DNA of 64,000 nucleotides from Blautia faecicola (GCF_004123145.1 NZ_SDKC01000001.1:1507501-1571500), one strand, 5' to 3'. Positions 52,446 to 62,237 are shown, counted from the first letter of the stretch. The notes: generated by a model not told the origin, from the letters alone. Translations and numbers: made by a program.

Positions 52446-53178
52446 AGAAGAATTACAGGCGGCATCGGGAACAGAACGGGAAAAACTTCTGGAGCAGCAC
52501 CGTGAGGATTCCCGAAGCGGCGTGGTCAGCCTGGTGAAAAAATACGACCGGGAAAAAGAACTACTGGAGAAAGAAAAACACCGGATCGAGGATATGAAAG
52601 TCTATGAGAACACCTACAGTCACGTGGGCTGGATCTGCGGCATCGACGAAGCAGGGCGAGGTCCGCTGGCAGGACCTGTCGTGGCAGGTGCTGTAATCCT
52701 TCCGGAAGACAGCAAGATCCTCTGGCTGAATGACTCCAAACAGTTGTCCGCAAAAAAAAGAGAAGAACTCTATGATGTGATCATGGAAGAAGCGATCAGC
52801 GTTGGTGTCGGATATGCAAGCCCGGCGCGGATCGATGAGATCAACATTTTACAGGCGACGTATGAAGCGATGCGGGAAGCTATCTCAAAACTTTCCGTAC
52901 AGCCACAGATCCTGTTAAATGATGCGGTGACGATCCCTCAGATCGAGATCCCACAGGTGCCGATCGTCAAAGGAGACGCAAAAAGTGTTTCGATCGCAGC
53001 TGCAAGTATCATCGCGAAGGTGACCAGGGACCGGCTGATGGTAGAGTATGATAAAATCATGCCGGAATATGGTTTTGCATCGCATAAGGGCTATGGATCA
53101 AAAAGCCATATCGAGGCGATTCAGAAATACGGTCCGTCACCGATTCATAGAGCGACGTTTATCAAAAATTTTCTGTGA
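52423..53178 (+). CDS. rnhB: Ribonuclease HII
   Basis: 251 residues from the ATG at 52423 behind GAGGAGG; this start lies inside the end of rbgA. It removes ribonucleotides and RNA from DNA. Active-site acids are in GIDEAGRGPLAGPVVAGAVI (Asp-Glu), near the Asp of LNDAVTIPQ and later acidic positions, and the family motif KGDAKSVSIAAASIIAKVTRD is present. The first 70 residues are the usual charged N-terminal extension of the Firmicute form. Confidence 0.96.
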   Translation: MKTIREIKEELQAASGTEREKLLEQHREDSRSGVVSLVKKYDREKELLEKEKHRIEDMKVYENTYSHVGWICGIDEAGRGPLAGPVVAGAVILPEDSKILWLNDSKQLSAKKREELYDVIMEEAISVGVGYASPARIDEINILQATYEAMREAISKLSVQPQILLNDAVTIPQIEIPQVPIVKGDAKSVSIAAASIIAKVTRDRLMVEYDKIMPEYGFASHKGYGSKSHIEAIQKYGPSPIHRATFIKNFL

Positions 53179-53246
53179 TGCAGGATAGGTAAAAACAAAA
53201 CGAAACACGAATATTTACTTTCTCAAAAAATAAGAGGAAAACATAT

Positions 53247-53600
53247 TTGAATAAACGAAAAACAGGACAGGAGCAGGAGGCGAAAGCCGCCTGCTTCTTG
53301 AAAACACAGGGATACCAGATACTGGAACAGAATTACCGGTGCAAAAGGGGAGAGATCGACCTGGTTGCGCGGGAGGGACAGTATCTGGTATTTGTGGAGG
53401 TAAAATACAGATCGACAAACGAAAGCGGTCTGCCGGAAGAAGCCGTAGACCTGCGGAAACAGCGTCAGATCTCCCGCGTGGCCGCATGGTATCTGACAGA
53501 AAAAAGACTGGATATCTATACGCCGTGCAGATTTGATGTGGTGGCGATCGAGGGAGAAGAGAACCGCCTTTACCGGGACGCGTTTTACTACCAGAGTTAA
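53247..53600 (+). CDS. YraN (UPF0102) family endonuclease-like protein
   Basis: 117 residues, starting with a TTG at 53247 after AGAGGAAAACATA. The family motifs are QEQEAKAACFLKTQGYQILEQNYRCKRGEIDLV in pieces (GEIDLVAREG near residue 38) and VFVEVKYRS, which together form a PD-(D/E)xK nuclease-like core. The biological role is unsettled. It follows rnhB, as in many bacteria. Confidence 0.92.
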   Translation: MNKRKTGQEQEAKAACFLKTQGYQILEQNYRCKRGEIDLVAREGQYLVFVEVKYRSTNESGLPEEAVDLRKQRQISRVAAWYLTEKRLDIYTPCRFDVVAIEGEENRLYRDAFYYQS

Positions 53601-53744
53601 AAGAAAACATCTGGAAGACAGAAATATCTGAAAACAAAAATATCCGAAAACAAAAAACGGACAGAAAGTCTTTCAAAAGAGATGAAATACAGAAAACAAA
53701 CAGACAGTATCAGAAAATAAAACAGTACAGCAGGAGAGCAGATT

Positions 53745-54593
53745 ATGGATATTCATTGGAAACAGAAGCATACAGGAGACATGCAGGTCAGACAAAACAA
53801 CGGTGTAACGTATCTTTCCTACCCGAGACTGGAACAGGAATCCGCCATTGTCCATGGTTTCAGCACCCGTCTGGGTGGTGTGAGTGAGGGATATCTGGGA
53901 AGCATGAACCTCAGTTTTTCCAGAGGCGACAACCCGGAAAATGTACTGGAAAACTACCGGAGAATCAGCAAAGCGATCGGATTTCCGGTAGAAAGCATCG
54001 TTACCTCCGATCAGACCCATACGACAAACGTGCGCCGTGTAGGAAAAGAAGATTGCGGATGCGGCGTCCTGACACCGCGTACCTTTCACGACATCGACGG
54101 TCTGATTACCAACGAGCCGGGTGTAACCCTCGCTACGTTCTACGCCGACTGCGTCCCCTTATATTTCTACGATCCAACCCACAAAGCCATTGGTCTGTCC
54201 CATTCCGGCTGGCGGGGAACCGTAGGAAACATCGCAAAAGTAACCGTAGAAGCCATGCAGAAAGCCTATCACACCGATCCGGCAGACCTCATCGCAGCCA
54301 TCGGTCCCTCCATCTGCCAGGACTGCTACGAAGTAAGCGAAGACGTCATCGAAGAATTCCGCCAGGCTTATCCGGAAACCCTCCACAAAAAACTCTTCTA
54401 CCGGAAACCCAACGGAAAGTACCAGCTAAACCTCTGGGAAGCCTGCCACCAGAACTTCCTCACCAGTGGCATATGTGAAGAAAATATCCTTACCCCCAAC
54501 CTCTGCACCTGCTGCAACCCTGATTTCCTCTATTCCCACCGCGCCTCCCACGGCAAACGAGGAAACCTCGCAGCCTTCCTGGGACTACGATAA
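53745..54593 (+). CDS. pgeF: YfiH/LACC1-family purine nucleoside phosphorylase-like protein
   Basis: 282 residues. Members, once called polyphenol oxidases or laccases, act on purine nucleosides or edit peptidoglycan precursors. The zinc-site residues are in SDQTHTTNV, ATFYADCVPLYFYD and GLSHSGWRGTVGNIAK, and the N-terminal part has HGFSTRLGGVSEGYLGSMNL. Codon use in the second half turns noticeably C-rich (for example ATCGCAGCC, CTCCACAAA) compared with neighbours. It ends at a strong terminator. Confidence 0.92.
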   Translation: MDIHWKQKHTGDMQVRQNNGVTYLSYPRLEQESAIVHGFSTRLGGVSEGYLGSMNLSFSRGDNPENVLENYRRISKAIGFPVESIVTSDQTHTTNVRRVGKEDCGCGVLTPRTFHDIDGLITNEPGVTLATFYADCVPLYFYDPTHKAIGLSHSGWRGTVGNIAKVTVEAMQKAYHTDPADLIAAIGPSICQDCYEVSEDVIEEFRQAYPETLHKKLFYRKPNGKYQLNLWEACHQNFLTSGICEENILTPNLCTCCNPDFLYSHRASHGKRGNLAAFLGLR

Positions 54594-54613
54594 AGAAAGA
54601 ATCATATACATAC

Positions 54614-54682
54614 AAAAACACTGTGTACGCTCAAATAACCATTATTATAATGGTTATTTGAGTTGTTACACAGTGTTTTTAT
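54614..54682 (+). terminator. Strong terminator after pgeF
   Basis: AAAACACTGTGTA pairs with TACACAGTGTTTT, and inside it CTCAAATAACCAT pairs exactly with ATGGTTATTTGAG. A T run follows. Confidence 0.88.
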
Positions 54683-54796
54683 ACATAAATATAATTTGAA
54701 CATATGAATAAGATTGCTACTGATATATCTATTTTAAAGAATATCTAAAAATCATCAAACACTTTCCGAACAGCGGTTGAGTTTTTGCCAATATCA

Positions 54797-54982
54797 GTAA
54801 ACGACCCGGGGGATCGGGGGCTGGAAACACTTTGTGAGCGGTTAGAGAAAGATTTTAGATCCGGCGCTTAGAAGAACTTGACAGTGAGCGGTTCTCCGCG
54901 AACTGGCATATAGTTCTTCTTAGCGACTAGCTAAAATTTTCTCTGCTCACGTTTCCAGCCCCCGATCCCCCGGGTCGTTTAC
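54797..54982 (-). ncRNA. Long structured intergenic element B (unidentified)
   Basis: It lies in the 419-base gap between the convergent pgeF and prs genes. A perfect 32-bp outer inverted repeat (54797-54828 with 54951-54982) contains CGACCCGGGGGATCGGGGGC. Read on the minus strand, the interior has the same layout as element A: GTGAGC/GCTCAC, a 14-bp helix with a single bulged C, AACC and AAAGT bulges, and the shared strings CTAGTCGCTAA and AAGCGCCGGATC. Helix differences from A are compensated on both strands. Strand and transcription are inferred. Confidence 0.68.
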
Positions 54983-55012
54983 GTACGCCTTAAAAAACTT
55001 TTCTAAGAAACT

Positions 55013-56191
55013 CTATTTTTTCTCTTCTCTGTTCTTAGCAAGCAATTTCGTAATCTTAGAAGTCGTAGACCGAACCTTCTCAACCGAAACATCATGATTC
55101 AGTGTATCCATAATACTTGCCAGATATTTACCCATAGCAGCCGGCTCATAATAAGGACGTTCCAGCAGCTCCGGTGTACGATAATTCAGGTCCGTAGTAA
55201 TCACTTTATGGATATAACCCTTTTCATAGTACTCATCAAACTTCTTCAGTCCATCTGTAAACAGACCAAAAGTAGTACAAACAAATACACGGTTTGCATT
55301 GCGATCCTTCAGCTGTTTTGCTACATCCAGCATACTCTCGCCGGAAGAGATCATATCATCGATAACGATCACATCCTTGCCGGCAACAGAGTCACCCAGG
55401 AACTCATGAGCAACGATCGGGTTCTTGCCGTTTACGACGGTAGAATAATCACGACGTTTGTAGAACATACCCATATCAACACCAAGAATATTGGAGAAAT
55501 ATACGGCTCTTGCCATAGCACCTTCATCCGGGCTGATGATCATCAGATGTTCATTGTCGATCTGCAGATCCGGTACGGAACGAAGCAGCGCTTTCAGGAA
55601 CTGATAAGTCGGCATGAAATTATCAAAACCGGACAGAGGAATCGCATTCTGTACACGAGGATCATGAGCGTCAAAAGTGATGATGTTGGAAACACCCATG
55701 TAAACCAGCTCCTGCAGAGCCATTGCACAGTCCAGAGACTCACGTTTGCTGCGTTTATGCTGTCTTCCTTCATACAGGAACGGCATAACAACATTGATAC
55801 GATGCGCTTTTCCGGTAGCAGCAGCGATGATACGTTTCAGATCCTGGAAATGATCATCCGGAGACATATGATTCTCATAACCGCTTACCTTATAAGTAAT
55901 ACTGTAGTTGGTGATATCGCAAAGAATGAAAAGATCCACTCCACGGATAGATTCGTTGATGACACCTTTTGCTTCACCGGTACCGAAACGAGGGCAGTCA
56001 CAGTTGATCAGGTAAGATTCCTCCGCGTAGCCTGACCACTCGATGCCGTTTGTCCGGTGCTCCATCAGCTCTTTACGGAACTGAACCAGATAATCATTGA
56101 CGGTTTTTCCCAGTTCTTCACAGCCTTTCAGTGCTGCGATTTTGATAGGTGCGACTGGAATGGATTTTTCCAATAAGTCTAAGTTTGCCAT
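55013..56191 (-). CDS. prs: Ribose-phosphate pyrophosphokinase, long Lachnospiraceae type
   Basis: 392 residues from the ATG at 56191 (GGAGG 5 bases upstream). It makes PRPP from ribose-5-phosphate and ATP, for purine, pyrimidine and histidine synthesis. The PRPP-binding loop is VIVIDDMISSGESMLD (near residue 270), and the ATP/metal region is ITFDAHDPRVQNA. It is some 70 residues longer than typical Prs, with a changed N-terminal half (RFGTGEAKGVINESIRGVDL), so regulation may differ. The hisG product upstream in the window uses its product. Confidence 0.9.
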   Translation of the reverse strand: MANLDLLEKSIPVAPIKIAALKGCEELGKTVNDYLVQFRKELMEHRTNGIEWSGYAEESYLINCDCPRFGTGEAKGVINESIRGVDLFILCDITNYSITYKVSGYENHMSPDDHFQDLKRIIAAATGKAHRINVVMPFLYEGRQHKRSKRESLDCAMALQELVYMGVSNIITFDAHDPRVQNAIPLSGFDNFMPTYQFLKALLRSVPDLQIDNEHLMIISPDEGAMARAVYFSNILGVDMGMFYKRRDYSTVVNGKNPIVAHEFLGDSVAGKDVIVIDDMISSGESMLDVAKQLKDRNANRVFVCTTFGLFTDGLKKFDEYYEKGYIHKVITTDLNYRTPELLERPYYEPAAMGKYLASIMDTLNHDVSVEKVRSTTSKITKLLAKNREEKK

Positions 56192-56253
56192 AATAACCTC
56201 CAAATAAAGTGATTTAACCTGTTGTATTTTACACGATTTTTACAGACATAATA

Positions 56254-56283
56254 GTTATACCATTAGAAACTAAAGCCCGTCAA
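56254..56283 (-). promoter_or_regulatory. Putative promoter of prs
   Basis: On the minus strand TTGACG (56283-56278), 18 bases, TATAAC (56259-56254), about 60 bases before the start codon. Confidence 0.55.
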
Positions 56284-56340
56284 GAATATGTAGAATTCTT
56301 GTGAAAAATAACGGGAAAAATAGTATTTTTTGGCTTTTCC

Positions 56341-56369
56341 TTGACAATTCGGGGCGGTTTCTATATAGT
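56341..56369 (+). promoter_or_regulatory. Promoter of the DUF512-der-plsY-gpsA operon
   Basis: TTGACA (56341-56346), a 17-base spacer, TATAGT (56364-56369). The transcript would begin just before the repeat at 56400-56540, which then forms most of the leader. Confidence 0.75.
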
Positions 56370-56399
56370 AAGGTAGCGGAAAGAACCTGAAAAATGTTC

Positions 56400-56540
56400 G
56401 TAACTGTTCAATATTTCACGGTTACGAGCCAAAATGCATTTAAAATCACCTTTGGTGATGGCGTTTTGGCTTGTATGTCTCGGGATTTTGGCACATTCAT
56501 GCAAAAACACCTCGCGGAATATTTCCTATGGAAGAGTTAT
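56400..56540 (-). repeat. MITE-like repeat, copy 4 (reversed, partly decayed)
   Basis: Starts GTAACTGTTCAATA and runs through AAAATGC, ATCACC/GGTGAT and a weakened GGCACATTCATGC hairpin to AGAGTTAT. The right terminal repeat has lost several positions. It lies between promoter and start codon of the DUF512 gene. Confidence 0.8.
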
Positions 56541-56572
56541 AATTGTTCTTACTACGAGAACGGAGAAAGTGA

Positions 56573-57955
56573 ATGAAAAAAAACAAACATATTATAAAGA
56601 CGGTTCAGCCCGGAAGTATAGCCGAAGAACTGGAGATCGAACCGGGAGATGAACTGATTTCCATCAATGACCAGGAGATCGAAGATGTCTTCGATTATCA
56701 TTATCTGGTAAATGATGATTATCTGACGGTACTGATTCGTAAGACCAACGGGGAAGAATGGGAACTGGAGATAGAAAAAGATTATGAGGAAGATCTGGGA
56801 ATCGAGTTCGATAATGGACTGATGGATGAATATCGTTCCTGCAGAAACAACTGTATTTTCTGCTTTATCGATCAGATGCCGCCGGGGATGCGGGAAACTT
56901 TGTATTTTAAAGACGATGATTCCCGCCTTTCTTTTTTACAGGGCAATTACGTGACGCTTACAAATATGAGCGATCATGACATTGACCGTATCATAAAGTA
57001 CCATCTGGGTCCGATCAATATTTCTTTCCAGACGACCAATCCGGAACTTCGATGCAAGATGCTTCATAACAGGTTTGCCGGGGATATTTTTCCAAAAGTA
57101 CAACGCCTGTATGAAGCCGGAATTGAAATGAACGGTCAGATTGTTCTATGTAAAGGCGTGAATGACGGAGAGGAACTGGAGCGGAGTATCCGGGATCTCA
57201 GTCAGTATCTGCCACATCTTCGAAGTGTCTCGATCGTTCCTGTGGGACTGAGTAAATACAGGGATGGTCTGTACCCACTGGAGCCATTTACAAAAGAAGA
57301 TGCCGAAAATGTGCTGGAACGCGTTCACAGATGGCAGAAAAAGCTGTATGCTGCGTATGGTCTGCATTTTATTCATTGCAGTGATGAATGGTATATCCTG
57401 GCAGAGCAGCCCATGCCGCCGGAAGAACAGTATGACGGATATTTACAGCTGGAAAATGGTGTGGGTATGCTGCGCCTTTTGAATACAGAAGTACAGGAGG
57501 CGGTGCAGGCCATGGAGAGAAATGACACAGTCCGACATTTTTCTGTGGCAACCGGAAAACTGGCAGCACCTTATATAGAAAAAAATCTTTCGTATGTTCA
57601 GGAAAAATTCCCGAATATCCAGGGAACGGTCTATGCGATCCGCAACGATTTCTTTGGTCCGATGATCACCGTATCCGGTCTGATCACAGGACAGGATCTG
57701 ATCGCACAGCTGAAAGATCAGGAACTCGGGGAACGGCTTCTGATCCCGTGCAACATGCTTCGGGCGGGAGAAAATGTGTTCCTGGACGATATTACCGTAG
57801 AAGAGGCAGAAGAAGCATTACAGATAAAAATCACTGTGGTAAATGAGGATGGTGCATCTTTCGTACACGCAGTGGTAGATGATACAATATTGGAAAATCA
57901 TAAAAGGAGGCAGATCTATGAGCAAGCCGATTGTAGCAATTGTGGGACGACCTAA
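56573..57955 (+). CDS. DUF512 (YwlD/PDZ plus radical SAM-like) protein
   Basis: 460 residues. An N-terminal PDZ-like segment ([27 protein letters not shown], residues 10-36) is followed by a cysteine motif [17 protein letters not shown] near residue 92, with an earlier Cys giving CRNNCIFC, a radical SAM-like CxxxCxxC. The C-terminal DUF512 domain follows. The function is unknown. In Clostridia it is regularly found before der, as here, which hints at a role in translation or ribosome assembly. The end overlaps der by 38 bases. Confidence 0.88.
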   Translation: MKKNKHIIKTVQPGSIAEELEIEPGDELISINDQEIEDVFDYHYLVNDDYLTVLIRKTNGEEWELEIEKDYEEDLGIEFDNGLMDEYRSCRNNCIFCFIDQMPPGMRETLYFKDDDSRLSFLQGNYVTLTNMSDHDIDRIIKYHLGPINISFQTTNPELRCKMLHNRFAGDIFPKVQRLYEAGIEMNGQIVLCKGVNDGEELERSIRDLSQYLPHLRSVSIVPVGLSKYRDGLYPLEPFTKEDAENVLERVHRWQKKLYAAYGLHFIHCSDEWYILAEQPMPPEEQYDGYLQLENGVGMLRLLNTEVQEAVQAMERNDTVRHFSVATGKLAAPYIEKNLSYVQEKFPNIQGTVYAIRNDFFGPMITVSGLITGQDLIAQLKDQELGERLLIPCNMLRAGENVFLDDITVEEAEEALQIKITVVNEDGASFVHAVVDDTILENHKRRQIYEQADCSNCGTT

Positions 57956-59243
57956 TGTGGGTAAATCCACATTATTCAATGCCCTGGCAGGAGAGACCAT
58001 CTCCATCGTAAAAGATACGCCGGGCGTAACAAGAGACCGTATCTATGCGGACGCAACCTGGTTAAATTACAGTTTTACACTGATCGATACCGGTGGTATT
58101 GAGCCGGAGAGCAAGGATGTTATCCTGGCACAGATGAGAGATCAGGCGCAGATCGCGATTGATACCGCAGATGTTATTATTTTTATCACCGATGTCCGTC
58201 AGGGACTGGTAGATGCCGATTCCAAAGTAGCAGATATGTTAAGAAGAAGTGGCAAACCGGTACTTCTGGTGGTAAATAAAGTAGACAGCTTTGCAAAATT
58301 CATGCCGGATGTATACGAGTTCTATAACCTTGGTATCGGTGATCCGATTCCGATCTCCGCATCCAGCAAGCTGGGTATGGGGGATATGCTTGACGAAGTG
58401 GTAAAATATTTCCCGACCGAAGAAGAGGAAGAAGAGGAAAATGAGATCCCTCATATCGCCATCGTAGGAAAACCAAACGTAGGAAAATCCTCTATTGTCA
58501 ATAAATTACTGGGGCAGAACCGTGTGATCGTATCAAACGTGGCAGGAACCACCCGTGACGCCATTGACACCAATGTAATGTGGAACGGAAAAGAATATGT
58601 ATTTATTGACACTGCCGGTCTTCGAAGAAAAAATAAGATCAAAGAAGAACTGGAGCGTTACAGTATTATCCGTACCGTAACGGCAGTAGAACGCGCCGAT
58701 GTGGTCATCGTGGTCATTGATGCGGTGGAAGGTATCACAGAACAGGATGCCAAGATCGCCGGTATCGCCCACGAACGTGGAAAAGGTGTGATCATTGCAG
58801 TAAACAAGTGGGATGCTGTCGAGAAAGATGACAAAACCATTTACAAATACACAAATAAAGTCCGTGAAGTCCTGGCGTACATGCCGTATGCGGAAATCCT
58901 GTTTATCTCCGCACAGACCGGACAGCGTCTTCCGAAACTGTTCGAGACGATCGATATGGTACTGGAAAACCAGACACTGCGTATCCAGACCGGTGTGCTC
59001 AACGAGATCATGACAGAAGCGATCGCGATGCAGCAGCCACCGTCAGACAAAGGAAAACGTCTGAAACTGTACTATATGACACAGGTATCCATCAAACCGC
59101 CGACATTTGTTATCTTTGTCAACGATAAAGAGCTGATGCATTTTTCATACACCCGTTATCTGGAAAACAAGATCCGTGAAGCATTTGGCTTCCGGGGAAC
59201 TTCTCTGAAGTTTATCATTCGGGAAAGAAACGGTGAAAAATAA
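57918..59243 (+). CDS. der: Ribosome biogenesis GTPase Der (EngA)
   Basis: 441 residues from the ATG at 57918 behind AAAGGAGG; it starts inside the DUF512 gene. Der has two GTPase domains in tandem and a KH-like C-terminal domain and is needed for 50S assembly. G1 motifs are GRPNVGKST (residue 10) and GKPNVGKSS (near 185), and matching DTGGIEP and [10 protein letters not shown] switch regions are present. Confidence 0.97.
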   Translation: MSKPIVAIVGRPNVGKSTLFNALAGETISIVKDTPGVTRDRIYADATWLNYSFTLIDTGGIEPESKDVILAQMRDQAQIAIDTADVIIFITDVRQGLVDADSKVADMLRRSGKPVLLVVNKVDSFAKFMPDVYEFYNLGIGDPIPISASSKLGMGDMLDEVVKYFPTEEEEEEENEIPHIAIVGKPNVGKSSIVNKLLGQNRVIVSNVAGTTRDAIDTNVMWNGKEYVFIDTAGLRRKNKIKEELERYSIIRTVTAVERADVVIVVIDAVEGITEQDAKIAGIAHERGKGVIIAVNKWDAVEKDDKTIYKYTNKVREVLAYMPYAEILFISAQTGQRLPKLFETIDMVLENQTLRIQTGVLNEIMTEAIAMQQPPSDKGKRLKLYYMTQVSIKPPTFVIFVNDKELMHFSYTRYLENKIREAFGFRGTSLKFIIRERNGEK

Positions 59244-59274
59244 AAAATAATAGATGATCCGGGGAGGGATAATT

Positions 59275-59922
59275 ATGGAACGGATTCTCTGCGTTCTGAT
59301 CGGATATATCTGTGGACTTTTCCAGACCTCTTATCTGTATGGAAAAGCACAGGGTATCGATATCCGCAATTACGGAAGCGGAAATGCCGGAACGACCAAT
59401 GCACTGCGTACACTGGGCGCAAAGGCAGGAGCAATCACACTGCTTGGAGACTGTTTTAAATGTGTGATCGCGGTTGTGATCGTACATCTGATTTTTGGAA
59501 AAAGCCATCCGGAGATGATTCGGCTACTGGGGTTGTATGCGGCAGCCGGAACGATTCTCGGACACAATTTTCCGTTTTACCTGAACTTTAAAGGCGGAAA
59601 AGGAATTGCTGCCACAGCAGGTCTGCTGTTATCGTTTGACCTGCGGCTGACACTGGTTGCAGCTATTGTGTTCCTTGCGGCATTTTTCCTTACCCACTAT
59701 GTATCACTGGGATCTTTACTGGTTTATGTGGTATTTGTAGCAGGTATCATCATCATGGGACAGACCGGACAGTTTGCGGGAATGGGTCAGGCAAATATTT
59801 ATGAAATGTATGTACTTGCCATATTGCTTGCCATCCTTGCATATTATAAACACTGGCCGAACATTCTGCGTCTGATTCATGGAAATGAAAATAAAACATA
59901 TCTGAAAAAGAAAAAAGCATAA
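59275..59922 (+). CDS. plsY: Acyl-phosphate:glycerol-3-phosphate acyltransferase PlsY
   Basis: 215 residues from the ATG at 59275 (GGGAGGGATAATT upstream). This membrane enzyme acylates glycerol-3-phosphate at position 1 with acyl phosphate. Conserved loops are GSGNAGTTNALRTLG, GHNFPFYLNFKGGKGIAA and several membrane helices. gpsA, which makes its substrate, is the next gene. Confidence 0.95.
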   Translation: MERILCVLIGYICGLFQTSYLYGKAQGIDIRNYGSGNAGTTNALRTLGAKAGAITLLGDCFKCVIAVVIVHLIFGKSHPEMIRLLGLYAAAGTILGHNFPFYLNFKGGKGIAATAGLLLSFDLRLTLVAAIVFLAAFFLTHYVSLGSLLVYVVFVAGIIIMGQTGQFAGMGQANIYEMYVLAILLAILAYYKHWPNILRLIHGNENKTYLKKKKA

Positions 59923-59934
59923 TGGAGGTGTCGT

Positions 59935-60954
59935 ATGAAGAAAATCGGCGTACTGGGAGCCGGAAGCTGGGGAACTGCCCTCACATGGCTTCTGACCAAT
60001 AACGGACATGAAGTAACTCTGTGGTCCATCATGGAAGACGAAGTGGAGATGCTTCGCACAAAAAGAGAACATACTTCCAAACTTCCGGGTGTAAAACTGC
60101 AGGACAGTATTCAGCTGACAAGTAATCTGGAAGAAGCAATGACAGATAAGGATGTACTGGTACTGGCCGTACCGTCACCGTTTACCAGAAGCACCGCACA
60201 GAAGATGGCACCGTATCTGAAAAAGGGACAGATTGTTGTCAATGTGGCAAAAGGTGTGGAAGAACATACCCTGATGACATTAAGCCAGATCATTGAAGAA
60301 GAATTACCGGAAGCAAATGTTGCAGTATTATCCGGACCAAGCCATGCGGAAGAGGTTGGAAAAGGTCTTCCGACGACCTGCGTAGTAGGAGCGAGAACCA
60401 GACAGACAGCAGAATACCTGCAGGAAATCTTCATGAGCCCGGTCTTCCGCGTCTACACAAGCCCGGATGTCCTCGGCATCGAACTGGGAGCAGCTCTGAA
60501 AAATGTCATCGCCCTGGCAGCCGGTGTGGCAGATGGTCTTGGCTACGGAGACAACACAAAAGCAGCCCTGATCACCAGAGGAATCGCAGAGATCTCCCGC
60601 CTGGGTATCGCGATGGGTGCACATGCGAGAACTTTCTACGGACTGTCCGGAATCGGTGATCTGATCGTTACTTGCGCGAGCGTGCACAGCCGTAACCGTA
60701 AGGCCGGTTATCTGATGGGCAAGGGATATACCATGAAAGAAGCCATGGATGAAGTAAAGATGGTTGTAGAAGGTGTATATTCCGCCAAGGCAGCACTGGG
60801 ACTGGCTGAGAAATATGGAGTAGACATGCCGATTATTGTGGAAGTCAATAAGGTGCTGTTTGAAGATAAGAGCGCTGCGGATGCGGTGAATGAACTGATG
60901 CAGCGAATGAAAAAGGATGAGCTTGGGGTTGAACTCTGGGATGATGAGAAATAA
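59935..60954 (+). CDS. gpsA: NAD(P)H-dependent glycerol-3-phosphate dehydrogenase
   Basis: 339 residues. It reduces dihydroxyacetone phosphate to sn-glycerol-3-phosphate for phospholipid synthesis. NAD motif GVLGAGSWGTALTWLL is at residue 5, and the catalytic Lys region is ELGAALKNVIALAAGVADGLGYGDNTKAAL. Last gene of the operon, before a strong terminator. Confidence 0.97.
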   Translation: MKKIGVLGAGSWGTALTWLLTNNGHEVTLWSIMEDEVEMLRTKREHTSKLPGVKLQDSIQLTSNLEEAMTDKDVLVLAVPSPFTRSTAQKMAPYLKKGQIVVNVAKGVEEHTLMTLSQIIEEELPEANVAVLSGPSHAEEVGKGLPTTCVVGARTRQTAEYLQEIFMSPVFRVYTSPDVLGIELGAALKNVIALAAGVADGLGYGDNTKAALITRGIAEISRLGIAMGAHARTFYGLSGIGDLIVTCASVHSRNRKAGYLMGKGYTMKEAMDEVKMVVEGVYSAKAALGLAEKYGVDMPIIVEVNKVLFEDKSAADAVNELMQRMKKDELGVELWDDEK

Positions 60955-60971
60955 ATGATTTTAAAATGGAT

Positions 60972-61027
60972 GCCAGCCCGGTAATAGAGCCTCCAAAGGC
61001 TCTATTACCGGGCGGGCTGTTTTTTAC
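60972..61027. terminator. Bidirectional terminator after gpsA
   Basis: AGCCCGGTAATAGAGCC and GGCTCTATTACCGGGC form a perfect 16-bp stem with a six-base loop, followed by TTTTTT. It also serves the convergent aldo/keto reductase gene. Confidence 0.9.
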
Positions 61028-61033
61028 TTATTT

Positions 61034-61867
61034 TTAACGCACAAACCCCTGCATATCCTCCGGGATCCCCGCGCTCCTAAACTTCTCATCCAACGCATCA
61101 ATCGTCTTCATCTCCAGATCCGTCAGTTCAAAATCAAAAATATCTGCATTTTCCGCGATTCTCTTCGGATTTACCGACTTCGGAATCGCAGAGATCCCCT
61201 TCTGAACCAGCCACCGAAGCCCGATCTGAGCCGGTGATTTTCCGTAAGTTTCTCCGATATGAAGCAAGGTATCTTTTTTTAGGTACGCTCCACGTGCCAG
61301 CGGCGCATAAGCCTGTACCGCAATACCACGTTCCCTGCAATACTCATATAATTCAGAGTGATTCCACAACGGATGATACTCAATCTGGTTCACCGCCGGA
61401 ACAATCCCGGAAGTCTGAAACAGCGCTTCCAGATGCGGAATCTCAAAATTACTGACACCGATTGCCTTCGCCTGTCCCGATTCATGGATGCGTTCGAGTG
61501 CCTGCCAGGAATTGATGAAACAGCCGGGAACCGGCCAGTGGATCAGGTAAAGATCCACGTAATCAAGTCCGAGCCGATCCAGACTCCTCTGAAAAGCGCC
61601 GTCGATATCACCGATCCGCTGTGCGGTATTCCATAACTTCGTCGTGATGAAAAGTTCCTCCCGCGGAACAGAAGAAGAGCGGATGCCACGTCCCACGCCC
61701 TCTTCATTTTTATAGGCAGAAGCCGTATCAATCAGCCGGTAACCACAGTCCAGAGCAGCAGCGATAGCACCTTCCACTTCGCCGGGTGCAGTGGCTTTAT
61801 ATACGCCAAGCCCCAAAAGAGGCATGCGGTCATTTGTATTCAAGATCAAAGATGGGATGTTTGACAT
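61034..61867 (-). CDS. Aldo/keto reductase
   Basis: 277 residues with a GGAGG ribosome site. It belongs to the 2,5-diketo-gluconate reductase-like group that reduces aldehydes and ketones with NADPH. The catalytic tetrad is visible as Asp and Tyr in LIDTASAYKNEEGVG, Lys in TKLWN and His in YLIHWPVPG; the nucleotide-site region is KSVNPKRIAEN. The substrate is unknown. Confidence 0.92.
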   Translation of the reverse strand: MSNIPSLILNTNDRMPLLGLGVYKATAPGEVEGAIAAALDCGYRLIDTASAYKNEEGVGRGIRSSSVPREELFITTKLWNTAQRIGDIDGAFQRSLDRLGLDYVDLYLIHWPVPGCFINSWQALERIHESGQAKAIGVSNFEIPHLEALFQTSGIVPAVNQIEYHPLWNHSELYEYCRERGIAVQAYAPLARGAYLKKDTLLHIGETYGKSPAQIGLRWLVQKGISAIPKSVNPKRIAENADIFDFELTDLEMKTIDALDEKFRSAGIPEDMQGFVR

Positions 61868-62208
61868 GATGTAAACCTCCTCTCGTAACTCCGGTATTTT
61901 ATAAAAAGTATAAATAATACCGGAAAACTCCCAATTTTTTGCATTTTACCATAAAAATGTGAAATAACTAGGGCAAAAATATTACGAACCTGTAACATGA
62001 AAGCTGTCTGCGGCATGTCGTGACCCCATCCCCCGGATAGGATAGAACGACGAAAGGATGCAGAAAAACAGGAAAAACTGTGAAATGTCATGTTAACGAT
62101 TTAACAAATCAAAGTGCTAAACACAGAAAACATGACATTTTTTACAAAAACCACCTATTGTATATAAAAAAGTACAGCTGAATTTATAAATATTTTGCAT
62201 AGATTCTA

Positions 62209-62237
62209 TTGAATACCATAGGGAAAAGGAGTATAAT
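62209..62237 (+). promoter_or_regulatory. Promoter of the CO dehydrogenase maturation cluster
   Basis: TTGAAT (62209-62214), 17 bases, TATAAT (62232-62237). Just downstream are two small inverted repeats, TGACAAAAGATTGTCA (62248-62263) and TCCCCTACTGGGGGA (near 62266-62280), either of which might be an operator. The rest of the gap 61868-62208 is A/T-rich and shows nothing else. Confidence 0.7.

Noticed and set aside
54797-54982. Element B as a simple bidirectional terminator for pgeF and prs
   Set aside because: pgeF already has a strong terminator at 54614-54682, no T runs flank the long stem, and the conserved bulges shared with element A are not needed for termination.
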